Position numbers and translations under genes: made by a program. A DNA stretch of 64,000 nt. Source: Crocodylus rhombifer (Eukaryota > Chordata > Crocodylia > Crocodylidae). The notes under the pieces were generated by a model. It was not told the origin of the DNA. It saw nothing but the letters and a program-made list of their open reading frames with translations, and searched no databases. Below, in pieces: positions 35,199 through 47,369 of this stretch; positions within the stretch are counted from its first letter, which is position 1, and each line of letters opens with the position of its first letter. The stretch is taken from contig JAVSML010024581.1 of assembly GCA_038503035.1 (NCBI GenBank), positions 97,379 through 161,378 on the forward strand, written 5' to 3'.

Positions 35199-36489
35199 TT
35201 TCATGTATTTAGCTGTGTAATATCCTGGAAATTGAAAAGCAAAAGATAATATCATTAGCCAAGGAAGGCAAAAATAACAACAGAATTAAAATATCTTTTA
35301 TTTTTATCTGTTGGGAATGAAGGAACAGCCTCCAGCTATGTCTTGTACAGAGTTTAACTGATATAAATTCCCACTACATAATTTTCTATTTTATATATAA
35401 TCAGAAGCCATTTCAAGGACTTAGGCAAGATCCCAGACATTAGTTCTGTCCTCATGGAAAAATTCCTTGGAAGTTAGCCTCTGAACAAGTTTTGACTCAG
35501 AGCATGTATACAGATGGCTAAATTGCTATTTGTATTTGCTGACTGACTTTATAGGGCCTAATCCTGAAGTCCTTCCTTAGTCTAATCTCTCATTGATTTC
35601 AGTGGATGTTTTGACAGAATAGAGACTCTAAAGTTTGGTCCAGATAAGGTAAATGAGGACTGATGGCTTGTTTGAAAAGAACAGATTTTCCCACATCCAA
35701 GAATGGAGAGCTGTCAACATCACAAAATCTACCATCACAACTAACACATTTGGAGTGCTGTTCAACAGACGCACCCCAGAAAGGCTCAGGGCGCAGCAGG
35801 TCATGATGACTGAACTTTCCTCTTATTCTCAGAGTATGACTTCAGTTTAGGGATGGGACAACAGGCCACACTGTCCTGGGTGTCAGCGTACATAGAAGAG
35901 CTCAGACTTTAGGGCTGGCAATCTGACACCTTTCAAGATTACTCTTTTAGAACAAGAGAAGAACTGTTCATCACAGCTATTTCTGGCCATCCCAACACAA
36001 AGTTAGAATTTAGCTTTCTTTTCCCTCTTTTTCTTAACACAACTGCTGAGCTCTCCCATAGAACAGAAAGTAGATTGAGAAGCTGTTTGAGTAACCGGTA
36101 TTGTCAAGTCAATGAAAAAACTATTTGAGATCATTTTGTCAAACTGCAGCCTGCTGTTTTGCAATTTCTGTAGTTTCTCTTCTGAGATGGGACATTGCTT
36201 TTCACTTCCAAGGAAGGCTGTGTCTTCCACTGCCCCTGTAATGAAACAGCTTTTCTTATGGACTGTTTATATGATATATGCTTTTGTCCTGATGCAAGTA
36301 TCACTGAAGGCAATAGGAGTCGTCTCATTTGCTCTTCCCTAGAAAAACTCCCATTGCCTTCTACAGACCTTGGATCAGGCCTTGCAGCAACTCACCACTG
36401 CAGAAGACCAAACTCAGGTAATTTGCAGCACTTCCCATGCTAATTTATATAATGAAGCTAGGAATATTGAAGTTGATTTTGCTGGACCC
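35199..36489. other. Intron 2 stretch, nothing recognised
   Basis: Frames at 35653-35850 and 36112-36342 are short, lack splice-flanked exon structure and match no family I know. The rest is ordinary AT-rich intron. Confidence 0.45.
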
Positions 36490-36890
36490 TAAAGGCATGT
36501 CCCCACGAGCGTGCACATGCAGGGGCCTGCGTTTCCCTCAGGACAGATATCAGTGGCACATATTTGTGCCCTTGCTACTTGTCCCCAGGTGTTCCCCTGC
36601 ACATGCCCTCTGGCTCGTGGCAAATACACCTGGGTCGGGTAGGGGAGGCTGGGGCCAGTACCTGTCCCAGCAGCCTTACCTGGGGTTCCGGTTGCCTCCC
36701 AGGGCAGCAGCAACGGCAGTCTGGCTGCTTGTAGCTTAGCCAGCAGGCAGAGCATGGCTCTAGCTAGCGAGACTCTAGTTTTTGATGGTGCATGCTGCTG
36801 CCATGTGTGCTGCCTTGGTTTTTTTTAGCAGTGGGGGGGCAGGAGGTTGACACTGGGATCTCCTGGTGTCATGATGCAGTATGGTCTTCT
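36490..36890. repeat. Palindrome-bearing dispersed repeat, copy B
   Basis: GGGTAGGGGAGGCTGG, CAGCAGCCTTACCTGGGG, a CAGCAGCAACGGCAG part and a T-tract follow the order seen at 10970-11245. The palindrome of copy A is present here in decayed form at 36848-36871 (TGACACTGGGATCTCCTGGT and following). The left extension begins GGCATGTCCCCACGAGCGTG, which looks like a DNA-transposon end. Confidence 0.65.
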
Positions 36891-38539
36891 GTCTTTTGAG
36901 GAAAGTATAGTATAGGAGAATGAAGACAGCAGATAGAGCTTCCAAAGGGCATCATGAAACTAAAACCACACTGTTTTTTAGATGTGTCCCCCCTGCTCCT
37001 CCCAACCCCCTCCCGAGCCTTTTCTGTGGAAAACAGGCACTTTACACAAAAAATGAAATAGCTGTAAACCTGATTTTCTGTCCAAAAGAAGTTTTAGTGG
37101 GAAAAAATTGACCAGCTGTTGTTGCCCCTTTTTTGCCCAAAAGACTCTGGCTTTGTCACAGTATTATTATGACATAATATGAGGATAGTGTCATATGAAA
37201 CTAGCACTGCTCAGTACCACTGTAACTTAATATCATGTTAGAAGTCCCCATTGATGTCAATGGAAGCAGAATCTATATTAACTTTGATGTAAGCCCAAAC
37301 TGCTGTGAAGTGTATCATGAGGAGATAATTCTGCCTTGCCCCAAATAATTCAAATGTTTTTTTAAGCACAGACCAACATGGGATGATCCCACAGTATTAA
37401 GCATTAGGGGGTGCCCTGCATTGAAAAAAGGATGTTGAGACACATCCCACATTACACATTAAAGCTGCTTCTGAGTTGAGTTACTATGAAGAATGACATA
37501 GTTCCTCAACCTTTGAGTTTTCCTCAGTTCACAGTATAGCATTACAATGGGCCCTGCATGATGATTGTCTATTGGCCCCAGACCATAAACCTGATTGCAG
37601 CTGAATATGGCACATTTATATAACTCTCCACAGTACCTGGAGATAGTAGAAATACAAGAGATGTTTTAATAGGTGACATGGGTAGTAAATGCTAATAGGC
37701 CTCTAACTTGTTGGTTGTGGCACTAAATAGGGAGTCAGGGGAGGATGGGGAAACCTGCAGTGGGAGAAATGAAGCAGATCTGGGAGGAGATGTATCAATG
37801 CTAGATGGAAAAGAAGTCCACTAGAAGGGGCAAGTGGGAGGGGCAGGGGCAGGGCAGGTGCAAGAGGAAGAAAGTGACAGGGGCTAGAGACAGAAATTAC
37901 ACATACACTGATATAAGTGATCAGAAACTGGTTCAAATCTGTAACACAGCTGAAGTTCAGTGCACATAAACCACTTTCAAAATGACCCAAACCGGTTTAA
38001 GATAAACCTGGATGAATATAGTATCAGACTTAACTGATTTAGGTTAAATTTGTTTATTGAACTTCTGTCCCAGATCCCCTCTAGATTCAAGTTAACTCTC
38101 AGTCCCCCAGCATTCCAGGATGCTTTGTACCTCCTCCACAAAGCCACCTCACAGGATGGGTGGGCTAGCCTTGGTCCAAACTGTCTGCTCCAGCTGAGCA
38201 GGGGTGTGTGTTTTAGTGCTCTCTGGCTTCTGGCCTGAGTCACTGCAGGCATGTGGCTGCATTTCCAGAATCAAAAGTGAATGTCTGTTCACTTGCTTAT
38301 TGGTTCAACTTACACACCTTAAACTAACCTGCAAAGATTGAATTTATTTAGCCTCGGGCTTTTTGACTGTCTGTACTTAGCCAGGGTGACCTGTTAAGCC
38401 ATTTTGGAATTTATTTATTTATGTGAGAGTCCCATGACTCCTGGCTGCAGCTTCTCCCTTTTGAGAGGCTAGAACATCTCTGTTGTGGAAGTTCTGTAGA
38501 GAATCCTTAACATGTCCTCCCTGAAACTCCAGGGATGGG

Positions 38540-39170
38540 AAGATACATTGTGGGGAGGAAGGGATCGGGGTGGGGGGGTGAGAGAGAGGGAGAAAGAGAA
38601 TATCCGGCTACGGGGGGCAGTGACTAATCAGGTTAGTGGCTATGGGGACAATGAGTAAGTGGGTGGATGACTGAGAGCAGCAGGTGGGCATACTGCTGTG
38701 CGGAGCAGCAAGGGAGCTGACGTATAGGTTTGTGGGGGGCGTACGTGAGTGAGTTGGTGGTGCTTAGGTGAGTAGTTGGGGCAGGAGGGGAAGTGAGTTG
38801 GTGCCGTGGGTTGTATGTGAGAACAGGCAGGCGAGCTCAGTCAATGCACATGTGTGTGGTTGGGCCTAGTGAGTGCGTGGGTGTATATATATGTATGTAT
38901 GTGTGGTGCTTTTGTGCCAGTGTGCGAGTGTTGGGTGTGGGCAGGCAGCAGGTGGGGGGAGCAAGGGGAATGCAAGCAAAGGGAGTGAAGGAGGAAGGAA
39001 CAGCTTTGAAGGGCAAACCGGGGGGGGGGGAAATGAGGGGAAGGACATGGGAGTGAAAGCAAAACCTAATTCAGGGGCAGAAAGGGAGGAAGTGGGAGAA
39101 GAAATTCAACTGGAGGCAGTGGAAAAACTGTGTGTGGGGGAGGGGAGGGAGAGCAGTGACAACAGAGACT
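38540..39170. repeat. G-rich, GTGAGT-rich low-complexity block
   Basis: The + strand is purine and G-rich, with repeated GTGAGTG/GGTGAGTAG words (38640-38880), a TGTATGTATG run near 38890, and G tracts such as GGGGGGGGGG near 39020. The opposite-strand frames are correspondingly Pro/Ser-rich. No clean repeat unit is evident. Confidence 0.65.
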
Positions 39171-39567
39171 AAGACGGTGGGATTTTAAAACTGCTTTAAG
39201 GATGCCTGATAGCAGATTGTTAAAATAAACGCAAAGAAGGGACCCTGGATACTCCATGCTCACAGGGAATCCACTTTTCAAAGCTAACTGTACGAACACC
39301 CTCCTAATCTCTGCCTACAGGCGGCAGAGGTCTGCACACAAATCCCTGCTTTTGCGTGTGTGGCGGTTAGTTGCATAAATGGCCACCCACGCATGTGTAT
39401 TCCAGCTTCAGCGTACATGCGTCTGAGGTTTGTCTGCACCAGCTCAGCCTATGCAAATTAAGGGGCACCTCTAACTGTGAAAAACTGGCCTGTCTCTTGT
39501 GAGCAAGGCTTTGTGATTTCACCTCATTCCCCTCAGCTTATCAGTATGTGTGTTTTTGACTTTGTAA

Positions 39568-39648
39568 ATCATAGAGCAGTAGGGCTGGAAGGGACCTCAA
39601 GAAGTCATCTAATCCAGCCCCCTGCCTGAGGCAGGATCATTCCTATCA
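39568..39648 (-). mobile_element. CR1 LINE 3' tail fragment
   Basis: The + strand reads ATCATAGAGCAGTAGGGCTG, GAAGGGACCTCAAGAAGTCA and CCCCCTGCCTGAGGCAGGAT, the complement of the CR1 3' end. Confidence 0.88.
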
Positions 39649-42023
39649 GTGATTCTGATGCAGGTTGTGCTACCAGTCTGGAGGCTGCTAGCCCACTCTG
39701 AGTCAGTAGGAAAATCCTGCAAACCAGAGGGTTTTAGCCCAACTTCCTCCTACCTTTCCATCCACACAGAAATCTTTTACTTCGGTTTGGAGGTGCTTTT
39801 GCCACAGGCTGTTTGGCTAGAGGTTTGGGGGTGTTCATTGAACCCTGGGCTCTTTAACTTGGACTGGAATCTGCCCACCTTACAGTTAGGATGTAGGCTA
39901 TGTCACTTGAGCACAGGTATTCATCTAGGCACTGCCTTCCCTTAGTTCCCTCCCTAAGGGACAGAAAACTCTTCTGCATTTGATACAGCTGATTGGGAAG
40001 GAATGATGCAGTGTCTCGGCATAAAAAACAATGAACCAGTGCTCCCCCAAGCATGTGTGAGCAAGTGCAGAACCAGGGAGGGGATTAATAAGGTGGGTCT
40101 GCAGTGAGGATGCTCACAGCCTGGCTAGTCAAAGTAGGGTGCTCAGAACTTCGTTCCAAACCAGGCTGACCCTGCCAAAAAGATGTGCCTTCCCAGTCTA
40201 GCTTTGGAAGAGGAGTCAGCTGCTTCCCATGTGCACCAGCCAGTCTACCTCTTTGCAGCTTTGCTCTGATTTCCCTTAGCCCAGGCCAACTCCTGACCAA
40301 TCTGCTCATCTTTACCATCCATTCCTCTATTCCTTTGCTCACTGGGCTCTTATCTTTAAAACTGTCCCTGCAAATGTGATGCCATCAACACATGTTATTA
40401 AAATCCTTGTTGAGTCTGTCTGAGCCTGTTCCTCATTCATTGACATTCTGTGGCACCGTGAGAGGTGCTTGCTTTATGAGAAGCTCTTGCTTTATGAGAA
40501 GCTTAATTCAGAACTTAATTCAGCCTTTCCCATTAACTTGAGAAAAAACGAAATGCCTCTGTAGGGCAAGTGGCAATTTTTTCATTGTGGTAGTAGATTT
40601 CAAAGTCTCCCATGCTCCTGGAGCTTTGTTGAACTTTCATCAGTTACTATTTAAGTGGAAGATAATTACTTTCAAATCTAGTGACCATGACACTGCCAAG
40701 CAGATGCAATGCTTGGGTTTGGATAGTGCATCTTTGGTTTAGTGCTTTTCCTAAGCTATTGTGTTCTTTCACTATTCATTTCTGGGCCTTTGATAGTAGT
40801 TAGAAAAATTAACATGAAATCATGCATTCTCCATGTTTATTCCCTCTCTGTGATTCCACATGAGAGATGGTGACAGGTCACAAAAGGATTTCTAACTACT
40901 GGAGTTTGCAAATTCCAACTTGGATCATGGGTTGAGAAATGAAGGCACATCAGCAGGCATCAGCTGACAGTTTTGCTGAGTTATTCAAGATGGGGTGCTT
41001 ATACTCCTGAGGGTAAATGGTGCGCTTCTAGAGCGTATATGGGAGGAAGGAGTGGAAAAGGAGATGGGAAAGGGGAAATATACATGGCGGGAAAGAAAGA
41101 TAAAGGAAAAGTGAAGAAAACTCTATAATATGTCTTAAGTTGTTGGAACGGTTATAGTGTGGTTGCAGCGATATAGTACATTTTATTGTCCATAACATTA
41201 ATTGTAGGGGTACACAGCAGTGCAACAGACTTAAAAAAAGGATATGCAAACCAGTGCACAGGGCTGTCAAGAGTCCAGCTTGTAATAGAGATGTGCATGG
41301 CTAACTATGAAGCCATTTAACTGCATAACTCAGTAGAGGCAGTACACCATGGCTGAGGGGACTTAGTTCTCTATTGCTCTGCATTTTGCATAGTAATTTA
41401 CTCTGGCATGTAGTGAGTGTAAATCCTTTCCTTTCCATTTTATGCTCAGTTTACACCAGGGTAAACTGGCATACACTCATACAAGCTACAGAGCAATGTA
41501 GAATCAGACAGGGGCACCTGATATGCTGACTAAGAAAGTGCTATTTTTATTTCATTAACTTTCTTAGCATGTTATATCTGCTTTATTTCTCTTTCATAAC
41601 GTAGAGGATCTGAAGGTAGGTCAGAGGCCAGTGATCTCGTCTCAGGTCGTAAAGTCCCTTTGCCACCTCCTGGCAATGCCCAGGAAAAAGAGTGGGGTAG
41701 CTACAGCCTCTATTTCCACTTGCATTATTATATATTTAAATAAGTAATCTCAGAGGAATTGTATCAAAGTATCATAGTGCTTAGGGTTGGAAGGGACCTA
41801 AACAGATTGTCAGGTCTGAGCCCCTGTCCCAGGCAAGAACAAGTGCTGTGGTCATAACACCCCAGCCAAATATCTATCCAGCCTCCTCTTGAAGACCCCC
41901 AAGGTAGGAGAGAGCACCACGTCCCTTGGGAGTCCATTCCAGAGCCGGGCAGCCCTAACCATGAAGTAATGCCTCCTGATATCCAGCCTGAAACTTCTTT
42001 CTAACAATTTGTGGCCATTATTC

Positions 42024-44600
42024 CTAATAACCCCTGGGGGTGCCCGGAGGGAATGCAGTCTTACCCAATTTCTTCTGGCCTCCCCTGGTCAGTTTGTAAA
42101 TGGCCATCAGATCCCTTCTCAGCCTTCTCTTGTGGAGGCTGAATAGATTTAGGCCCTTTAACCTCTCTTCGTAGGGCCTGACCTGCTGCCCCTTGACCCT
42201 CCTCTGGACCCTCTCAATGCTAGCCACATCCCTCTTGAAGTGTGGCGCCCAGAACTGGACGCAGTACTCCAACTGTGGCCTGACCAACGCCACATAGAGG
42301 GGAAGGATCACCTCCCTGGACCTGCCTGTGATGCACCTGTAGATGCACGACAAGGTGCGGTTAGCCTTACTGACTGCTTCCTTGCATCAGCAGCTCATGT
42401 TCATCCTGGAGTCAGCAATGACTCCCGAGATCCCTTTCTGCCTCTGTGTTGACAAGAAGGGAGTTCCCTAGCCTATAGGTGTGTTGCTGGTTCCTTCTCC
42501 CTAGATGCAGCACCTTGCACTTGTCTGTGTTGAATTCCATCCTATTCTCATTGGCCCACCTTGCAACCTGTCTAGATCTAGCTGGATTCTGTCCCTCCCC
42601 TCCAGTGTGCCCACCTCGCCCAACATCTTAGTGTTGTCAGCAAATTTGGACAGTGTGCTTACCACATCCACATCCACATCCAGATTGCTGATAAAGATGT
42701 TGAATAGTACAGGGCCCAGGACCGAGCCCTGGGGAACTCCACTGCTCACAACCCTCCAGGTCAAAAACAGCTTGTCCACCACCACTCTCTGGGTGCGATC
42801 ATCTAGCCAGTTTGCCACCCACCTGACTATGTAGGCATCGATGCCACAGTCCTGTAGTTTTTTTGAGAAAATGTGTGAGAAACAGTGTCGCAGGCCTTCT
42901 TAAAGTCCAGGAAGACAACATCTACCTCAACGCCCTTGTCCACGGACTTCGTGACCTGATCATAAAAGGAAACCAGGTTAGTCAGGCAGGATCTGCCCTC
43001 AGTGAACCCGTGTTGGTTGCCCCTGAGCATTACCTCCACTGCTGGGCCCTTGCGGATGTGTTCCTTGATAATTTTCTCAAAGGTCTTCCCAAGGACCGAG
43101 GTGAGACTGACTGGGTCCTCGTTCCTCCCTTTCTTGTAAATGGGGACCACGTTGGCCCTTTTCCAATCCTCTGGTACCTGCCCAGAACCCCACGAGCGCT
43201 GATACAGTTGTGCCACGGGTACTGCTATGACCCCTGCCAATTCCCTCAGCACCTTCAGGTGAAGAGCGTCTGGACCTGCTGATTTAAATATGTCCAGCCC
43301 CTCCAAAAGTTCCCAAACCAGGTTGTCCCTGACCCTAGGCATGGCGGTGCCTCCCCCAGGTCCGTCCGTAATCTTAGTGGGGGAGATGTCCCGGTCCCTG
43401 TTCAGACACGGAGACAAAGAATTTGTTAAAGAGGTCAGCTTTTTCATTTGCTGCAATCACTGGATTGCCAAGCCTGTCCTGTAGGGTCCCTGTTACCTGG
43501 TGCCTTCTTCTTGCTCCTTGTGTATTTGAAAAAGGACTTTTTGTTATCCCTAATTCTGGCCGCTAGCCCTAGCTCCATCTCTGCTGTGGCCTTCCTAACA
43601 GCCTTCCTGCAGTCATGAGTAACGGAGGTGTAATTTTCCTTGGTGATAGCCCCTTGGTATCAACTGCTTGTACACCTCCTTTTTTGGCCTCAGGCATTCC
43701 TGGATGCCTCTGCTGAGCCATGGGGTTTTTTTAGCACTCCTGCCCCCCTTGGTGCACAATGGGACCGACTCCCTTTGGGGTCGGAGGATTGTCTCCTTGA
43801 GGAGGAACCACCCATCTTGGTCTCCCATCTCATTGAAGCTCCAAGACCCCAATGCCTCTCCTACTAACCTTCTTAGCTCACTGAAGTCAGTCGTCCTGAA
43901 GTCAAGGACTGTTGCCTTACTGCTTGTTTTCATCGCCCTGCACTGGATAGTAAATTCCAGCAGGCGATGATCACTGTCAATCAGGTGGTTGAGTACCTGC
44001 AGACTGCCTACCAGGTTGTTGCCTGTGGCAAGGACCAAGTCCAGCAAGGCATTTCTGCTGGTGGGACTATGTACCTCCTGGGTTAGGTGGAGGTCCTGTA
44101 TCCTGGCTAGGAACCTACGTGAACGGTTGGACCTGGCTGACTGCTCCTCCCAGCAGATGTTGGGTAGTTTAGGCCACCCATGACAACCACATCCCTTGAC
44201 TGTACAGACTCCATGAGCTGACCTGAGAATTCCAGGTCCAGCTCGTCCCCCTGGTGAGGTGATCCGTAGTAGATGTCCACTATCAAGTCCCTTTCCCCAC
44301 GACCCCCTTGCATTCTTACCCAAAGCGCCTCAGTTTGCCCCTCCTCTGATCCCATCCTGATCATCAAAGATGTGTATTGCTCTTTGATGTACAGCGCTCC
44401 ACCCCCAACATTTTTCCCTGTTCTGTCTTGCCTGTACAGCCTGTAACCCTCAATGTTCACTGCCCAGTCATGGGTAGAATCCCACCCGGTCTCCGTGAGC
44501 CCCACTAGGTCTGGGTTTTTGCTAGCTAGCAGGAGGGCAAGTTCCTCCTGCTTCTTCCCCATGCTTCGAGCATTTGTGTAGAGGCATTTGAGGCTGCCTG
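42024..44600 (-). pseudogene. CR1 ORF2 endonuclease and reverse transcriptase remnant
   Basis: In minus-strand order: an APE-type endonuclease (44107-44562: KNPDLVGLTETGWDSTHDW, then MGGLNYP where related copies read GDFNYP), its end with SDHRLLEFT (43613-44323), the RT N-part (42827-43456: VPEDWKRANVVPIYKKG, VFLDFKKACDTVSH), the RT core (42501-42818: GVPQGSVLGP at residues 27-36, FADN at 59-62), and the C-terminus (42024-42353: RPQLEYCVQFWAPHFKRDV, RPYEERLKGLNLFSL). The second Asp of the catalytic FADD pair is Asn, and the endonuclease GDFN motif is altered. A CCACAT triplication near 42662-42680 adds repeated Asp-Val codons. Frame changes separate all parts. Confidence 0.93.
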
Positions 44601-44749
44601 TGGGTGTATGTGCCCCACCCTCTTGTGCCTAAGCCGGCCCTGGCCCCTGTCACTTACCTGGGTATTATGTGCCTGGGTCACCTGGCTTGGCTGCAGAGTG
44701 TCCTCTTGTTCCTTTACATTCCCATCCCCCGGCGAATCTAGTTTAAAGC

Positions 44750-45125
44750 TCACTGTATGAGATCAGCCAGCCTGGAAGAAAAAACATGCTTACTTTTCAG
44801 GGTGAGATGAAGCCTGTCCCATCCAAGCATGTCCTCTGTGCAGAAATGTGGGTCATGGTCCAAGAACCCAAGGCCCGCCTGGTAACACCAGCTCTGAAGC
44901 TGCTGGTTGACCTCGCCAATGCATGCCTCATGGTGCTGTCTGCATCTGCTCACTGGGAGAATAGAAGAGAAAACCACATGCACCCTGAACTTGGCCCTCA
45001 GAGCCTTGTAGCCTCTCATGACACAATCTGGGCTGCTCCTGGCCACATCATTCATTCCCACATGGATGAGGACCATGGGGTATTGATCAGAGGAACAGTT
45101 CCTGGATGTGAGGATCCAGCTTGGA
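44750..45125 (-). pseudogene. CR1 ORF1 esterase-domain remnant
   Basis: The open frame (168 codons to 45256, of which about the last 125 are CR1-like) carries SGNH-hydrolase landmarks: VLIHVGMNDVARSS with the GxND block (residues 67-70) and GWDRLHLT with the Asp/His block (D147, H150). CR1 ORF1 is known to encode such an esterase domain next to zinc-binding parts. The upstream portion with the nucleophile block (usually GDSI) is absent or replaced by the tRNA-like sequence, so the domain is incomplete. Confidence 0.8.
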
Positions 45126-45139
45126 GTCTGGGCACACAT

Positions 45140-45510
45140 GTAGGCTTGAACTTGCAATTCTTTGGTCCTAGAGTCAGCATGCACACCCTTCAGCCAAATG
45201 GCCAGGACAAGCATAAGGTCTTTAAAAGCGTGGTTGCTGTCTGGAGCTGGGCACACACCCAGCCTTGAACTCTCAATCTTTTAGACCAAGACTGAGCACA
45301 TAAACTACTAAGGCAGCTAGCAAGATTAGCATCCAGGGCTTTCCCATGAACACAGTGACCACTTCCACTCCTACAAGCTCTGCTTTTTTTTTTTCTCCCC
45401 CCTGTCACTTCATACTCACCCCTACTTGACCCAGCCAGGACTCAAAGTGTGCTCTCTTGCATGGTGGCAGAAACTCTACTACTCAGCCACCAACCACTGC
45501 TAGGACAACA
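45140..45510 (-). repeat. Three tandem tRNA-like SINE units
   Basis: On the minus strand three units follow one another: about 45500-45425, 45330-45255 and 45215-45140. Each has an A-box-like TGGCTGAGTAG, TGCCTTAGTAG or TGGCTGAAGGG. The two nearer CR1 have a B-box-like AGTTCAAGGC or AGTTCAAGCC about 40 bases on; the outer unit's B box is poor. The two inner units also share GTGTGTGCCCAG after the B box. None folds as a plausible functional tRNA by eye. A tRNA-derived SINE array or tandem 5' repeats of a retroelement are the alternatives. Confidence 0.5.
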
Positions 45511-46304
45511 ACACCATTGTGGTGTTACTTGGGTGGGTGTTTAAATGTTAAGGAGAGTACCAAAAACAAAATATACTTCCTTGAAGGGGAATGTTGTGAT
45601 TATTTTGCCTGAAACAGCTGTTCCTGTGAGTGCATCTCTGTGCTTGTGTGTGTGCACAAGTGTGAAATATAATTTCAGAAATTTTGTCTATCAAAACCAT
45701 GGTATGCAATAGCGAGAAACTGAAGTTCCTGATCATGAAGATGGCTAAAAGAAAAGATTTATATGCAGGCGATATTTCAAGAAGTAAGATTATTGAGCCC
45801 GGAAAGGAAAACGCAACTTGAAGGAGATGTTTAAGGTTACTGGGAAAACTGATCTGTTCTTTCCTTTCCTGTCCAGTAGTACAACAAGACTAGATTACTC
45901 AGTGAAAGGAAAAGGGAGTACATTTAGCCCTATACAAACAAATACTTTTTCATTCCACCCATAGGCAGGCAGTGGAGCTCACAGCCACAGGCTGTCACAG
46001 ACTGGAGTAAAGAGCTGTTCGGACAAAAAAAAAAAGGCTGGAGACGTACAAACTCTGCATTGTGCAGTCTAAGATGTGAAATTGTGTGTTTCAGGTCAGG
46101 TCATATGGCAGTCATCTGAAAGACGCAAGAAGGAATTTTCACACAGCATAGGCAACGCAGAACAAATGTGTATATGGATTATGGGCTGGGCTCTCATTTC
46201 TTCTATTTTGCTTTGGCTGTGTAAAGCCCTCTTAAGTATTTGCAGTTTATACCACTGTCAAGGCCATTTATATTGCTGGAAAGAGATAAAGGGACCTTCA
46301 CAGA

Positions 46305-47008
46305 TTTCATAGATATTAGGGCTGGAAGGGACCTCAGAAGATCATTGAGTCCAGCCCCCTGCCCAAGGGGTAGGAAGTCAACTAGGGTCAAAGGATCCCA
46401 GCAAGACAGACATCCAAATGTTTTTTAAAAGAGTCCAGAGTAGGTGCTTCCACCTCTGGTGGAAGTCTATTCCAGGCCTTGGGGGCTCACACAGTAAAGA
46501 AGTTTTTCCTTAAGTCCAGCCTAAGACTGTCTTCGAGGAGTTTATGACTGTTTTACGTTGTCGGCCCTTGGGGTGCTCTAGTGAACAGGTTCCCCCAGAT
46601 CCTGATGTATACCCCTTATATACTTATAAGCAGCCACCAGGTCCCCCCTGAGCCTGCACTTTTCCAGGCTGAAGAGTCCAATGGCTCTCAGCCTTTCATC
46701 ATAAGGCCCATTCTCTTGCCCTCTGATCATGCACGTGGCTCTCCTGTGGACTCTCTCAAGCTTCTTGACATCCTTCTTGAATTGTGGAGCCCAGAATTGG
46801 ATGCAGTAGTCCAGCTGCGACCTCACCAAGGCTGAGTACAGTGGGAGGATGACATCCTGAGATTTGCTTGAGAAGCATCTATGGATGCAAGCTAGAGTTT
46901 TGTTTGCTTTCCAGCTGCAACATCACATTGGTGACTCATGTTCATTGGTGGCTCTTATGGTAAAAGAGAATCAGGGTCTTTGTGTTTCATCTTCACCTTC
47001 CTCTAAAG
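46305..47008 (-). mobile_element. CR1 LINE 3' fragment
   Basis: The 3' end reads as the complement of TTAGGGCTGGAAGGGACCTC at 46317. The minus-strand frame 46578-46829 has the CR1 C-terminal pattern ([34 protein letters not shown]). The copy is truncated near 47008, where a hAT element sits. Confidence 0.92.
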
Positions 47009-47369
47009 CAGAGGTGTCAGACTCACCTGTGGCCCCAGGCCAGATCTGGACCGCAGAGTTTCTCATTGGTCTGATCCAGTCCGGGGAGCAGGGGTGGCTG
47101 CTGTGGTGTGGAGTTACCATGACAGTGAGTCCAGTGATGAGGGATCTGGCAGCAGTGGTGAGGGGTCTGGCGCCAGCAGTGAGTCTGGGGGAAAGGGACA
47201 GGAGGTGGGAGTAGTGAGCCAAGCTCACCACCAACGGTAACGGCTGGTGGGGCCAAAGGGCCCAGAATTTCAGGGCAAGCAACACCCCCAACTTCCACTG
47301 GTAGCCTGATGGGCCTGATAGGCTCTGTGAACCAAGTTCAGCCGATGGGCCATATGCTTGACACCCCTG
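47009..47369. mobile_element. hAT-type nonautonomous DNA transposon
   Basis: The element begins CAGAGGTGTCAGACTC and ends with the complement of CAGGGGTGTCAAGC. The flanks are CTCTAAAG (47001-47008) and CTCTAAAA (47370-47377), an 8-bp duplication with one change. Its 361 bp lack a transposase. Termini are close to those of the element at 62104-62534, so the two are probably one family. Confidence 0.92.

Larger units (their letters stand above)
36891..41760. other. Intron 2 stretch with a G-rich block and a CR1 tail
   Basis: Contains the G-rich block at 38540-39170 and the CR1 tail at 39568-39648. Otherwise no coding signal or named element was seen. Frames near 37703-38252 run through low-complexity pyrimidine sequence. 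Confidence 0.5.
41761..45125 (-). mobile_element. Long CR1 LINE with parts of both ORFs
   Basis: On the minus strand the copy runs from an ORF1 esterase segment (near 45125) through ORF2 endonuclease and reverse transcriptase to a 3' end reading TAAGCACTATGATACTTTGA near 41761. About 3.4 kb of the usual 4.5 kb is present, much more than other copies here. Frameshifts, stops and changed catalytic residues show it is inactive. Its 5' side adjoins the tRNA-like units at 45140-45510. Confidence 0.93.

Noticed and set aside
34909..35206. CATGTATT on both sides of the hAT remnant as its target duplication
   Set aside because: The left copy lies about 25 bases away from the terminus, so it does not border the element.
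45140..45510. Functional tRNA genes
   Set aside because: Only A- and B-box-like motifs are seen; the acceptor and anticodon stems do not pair convincingly.
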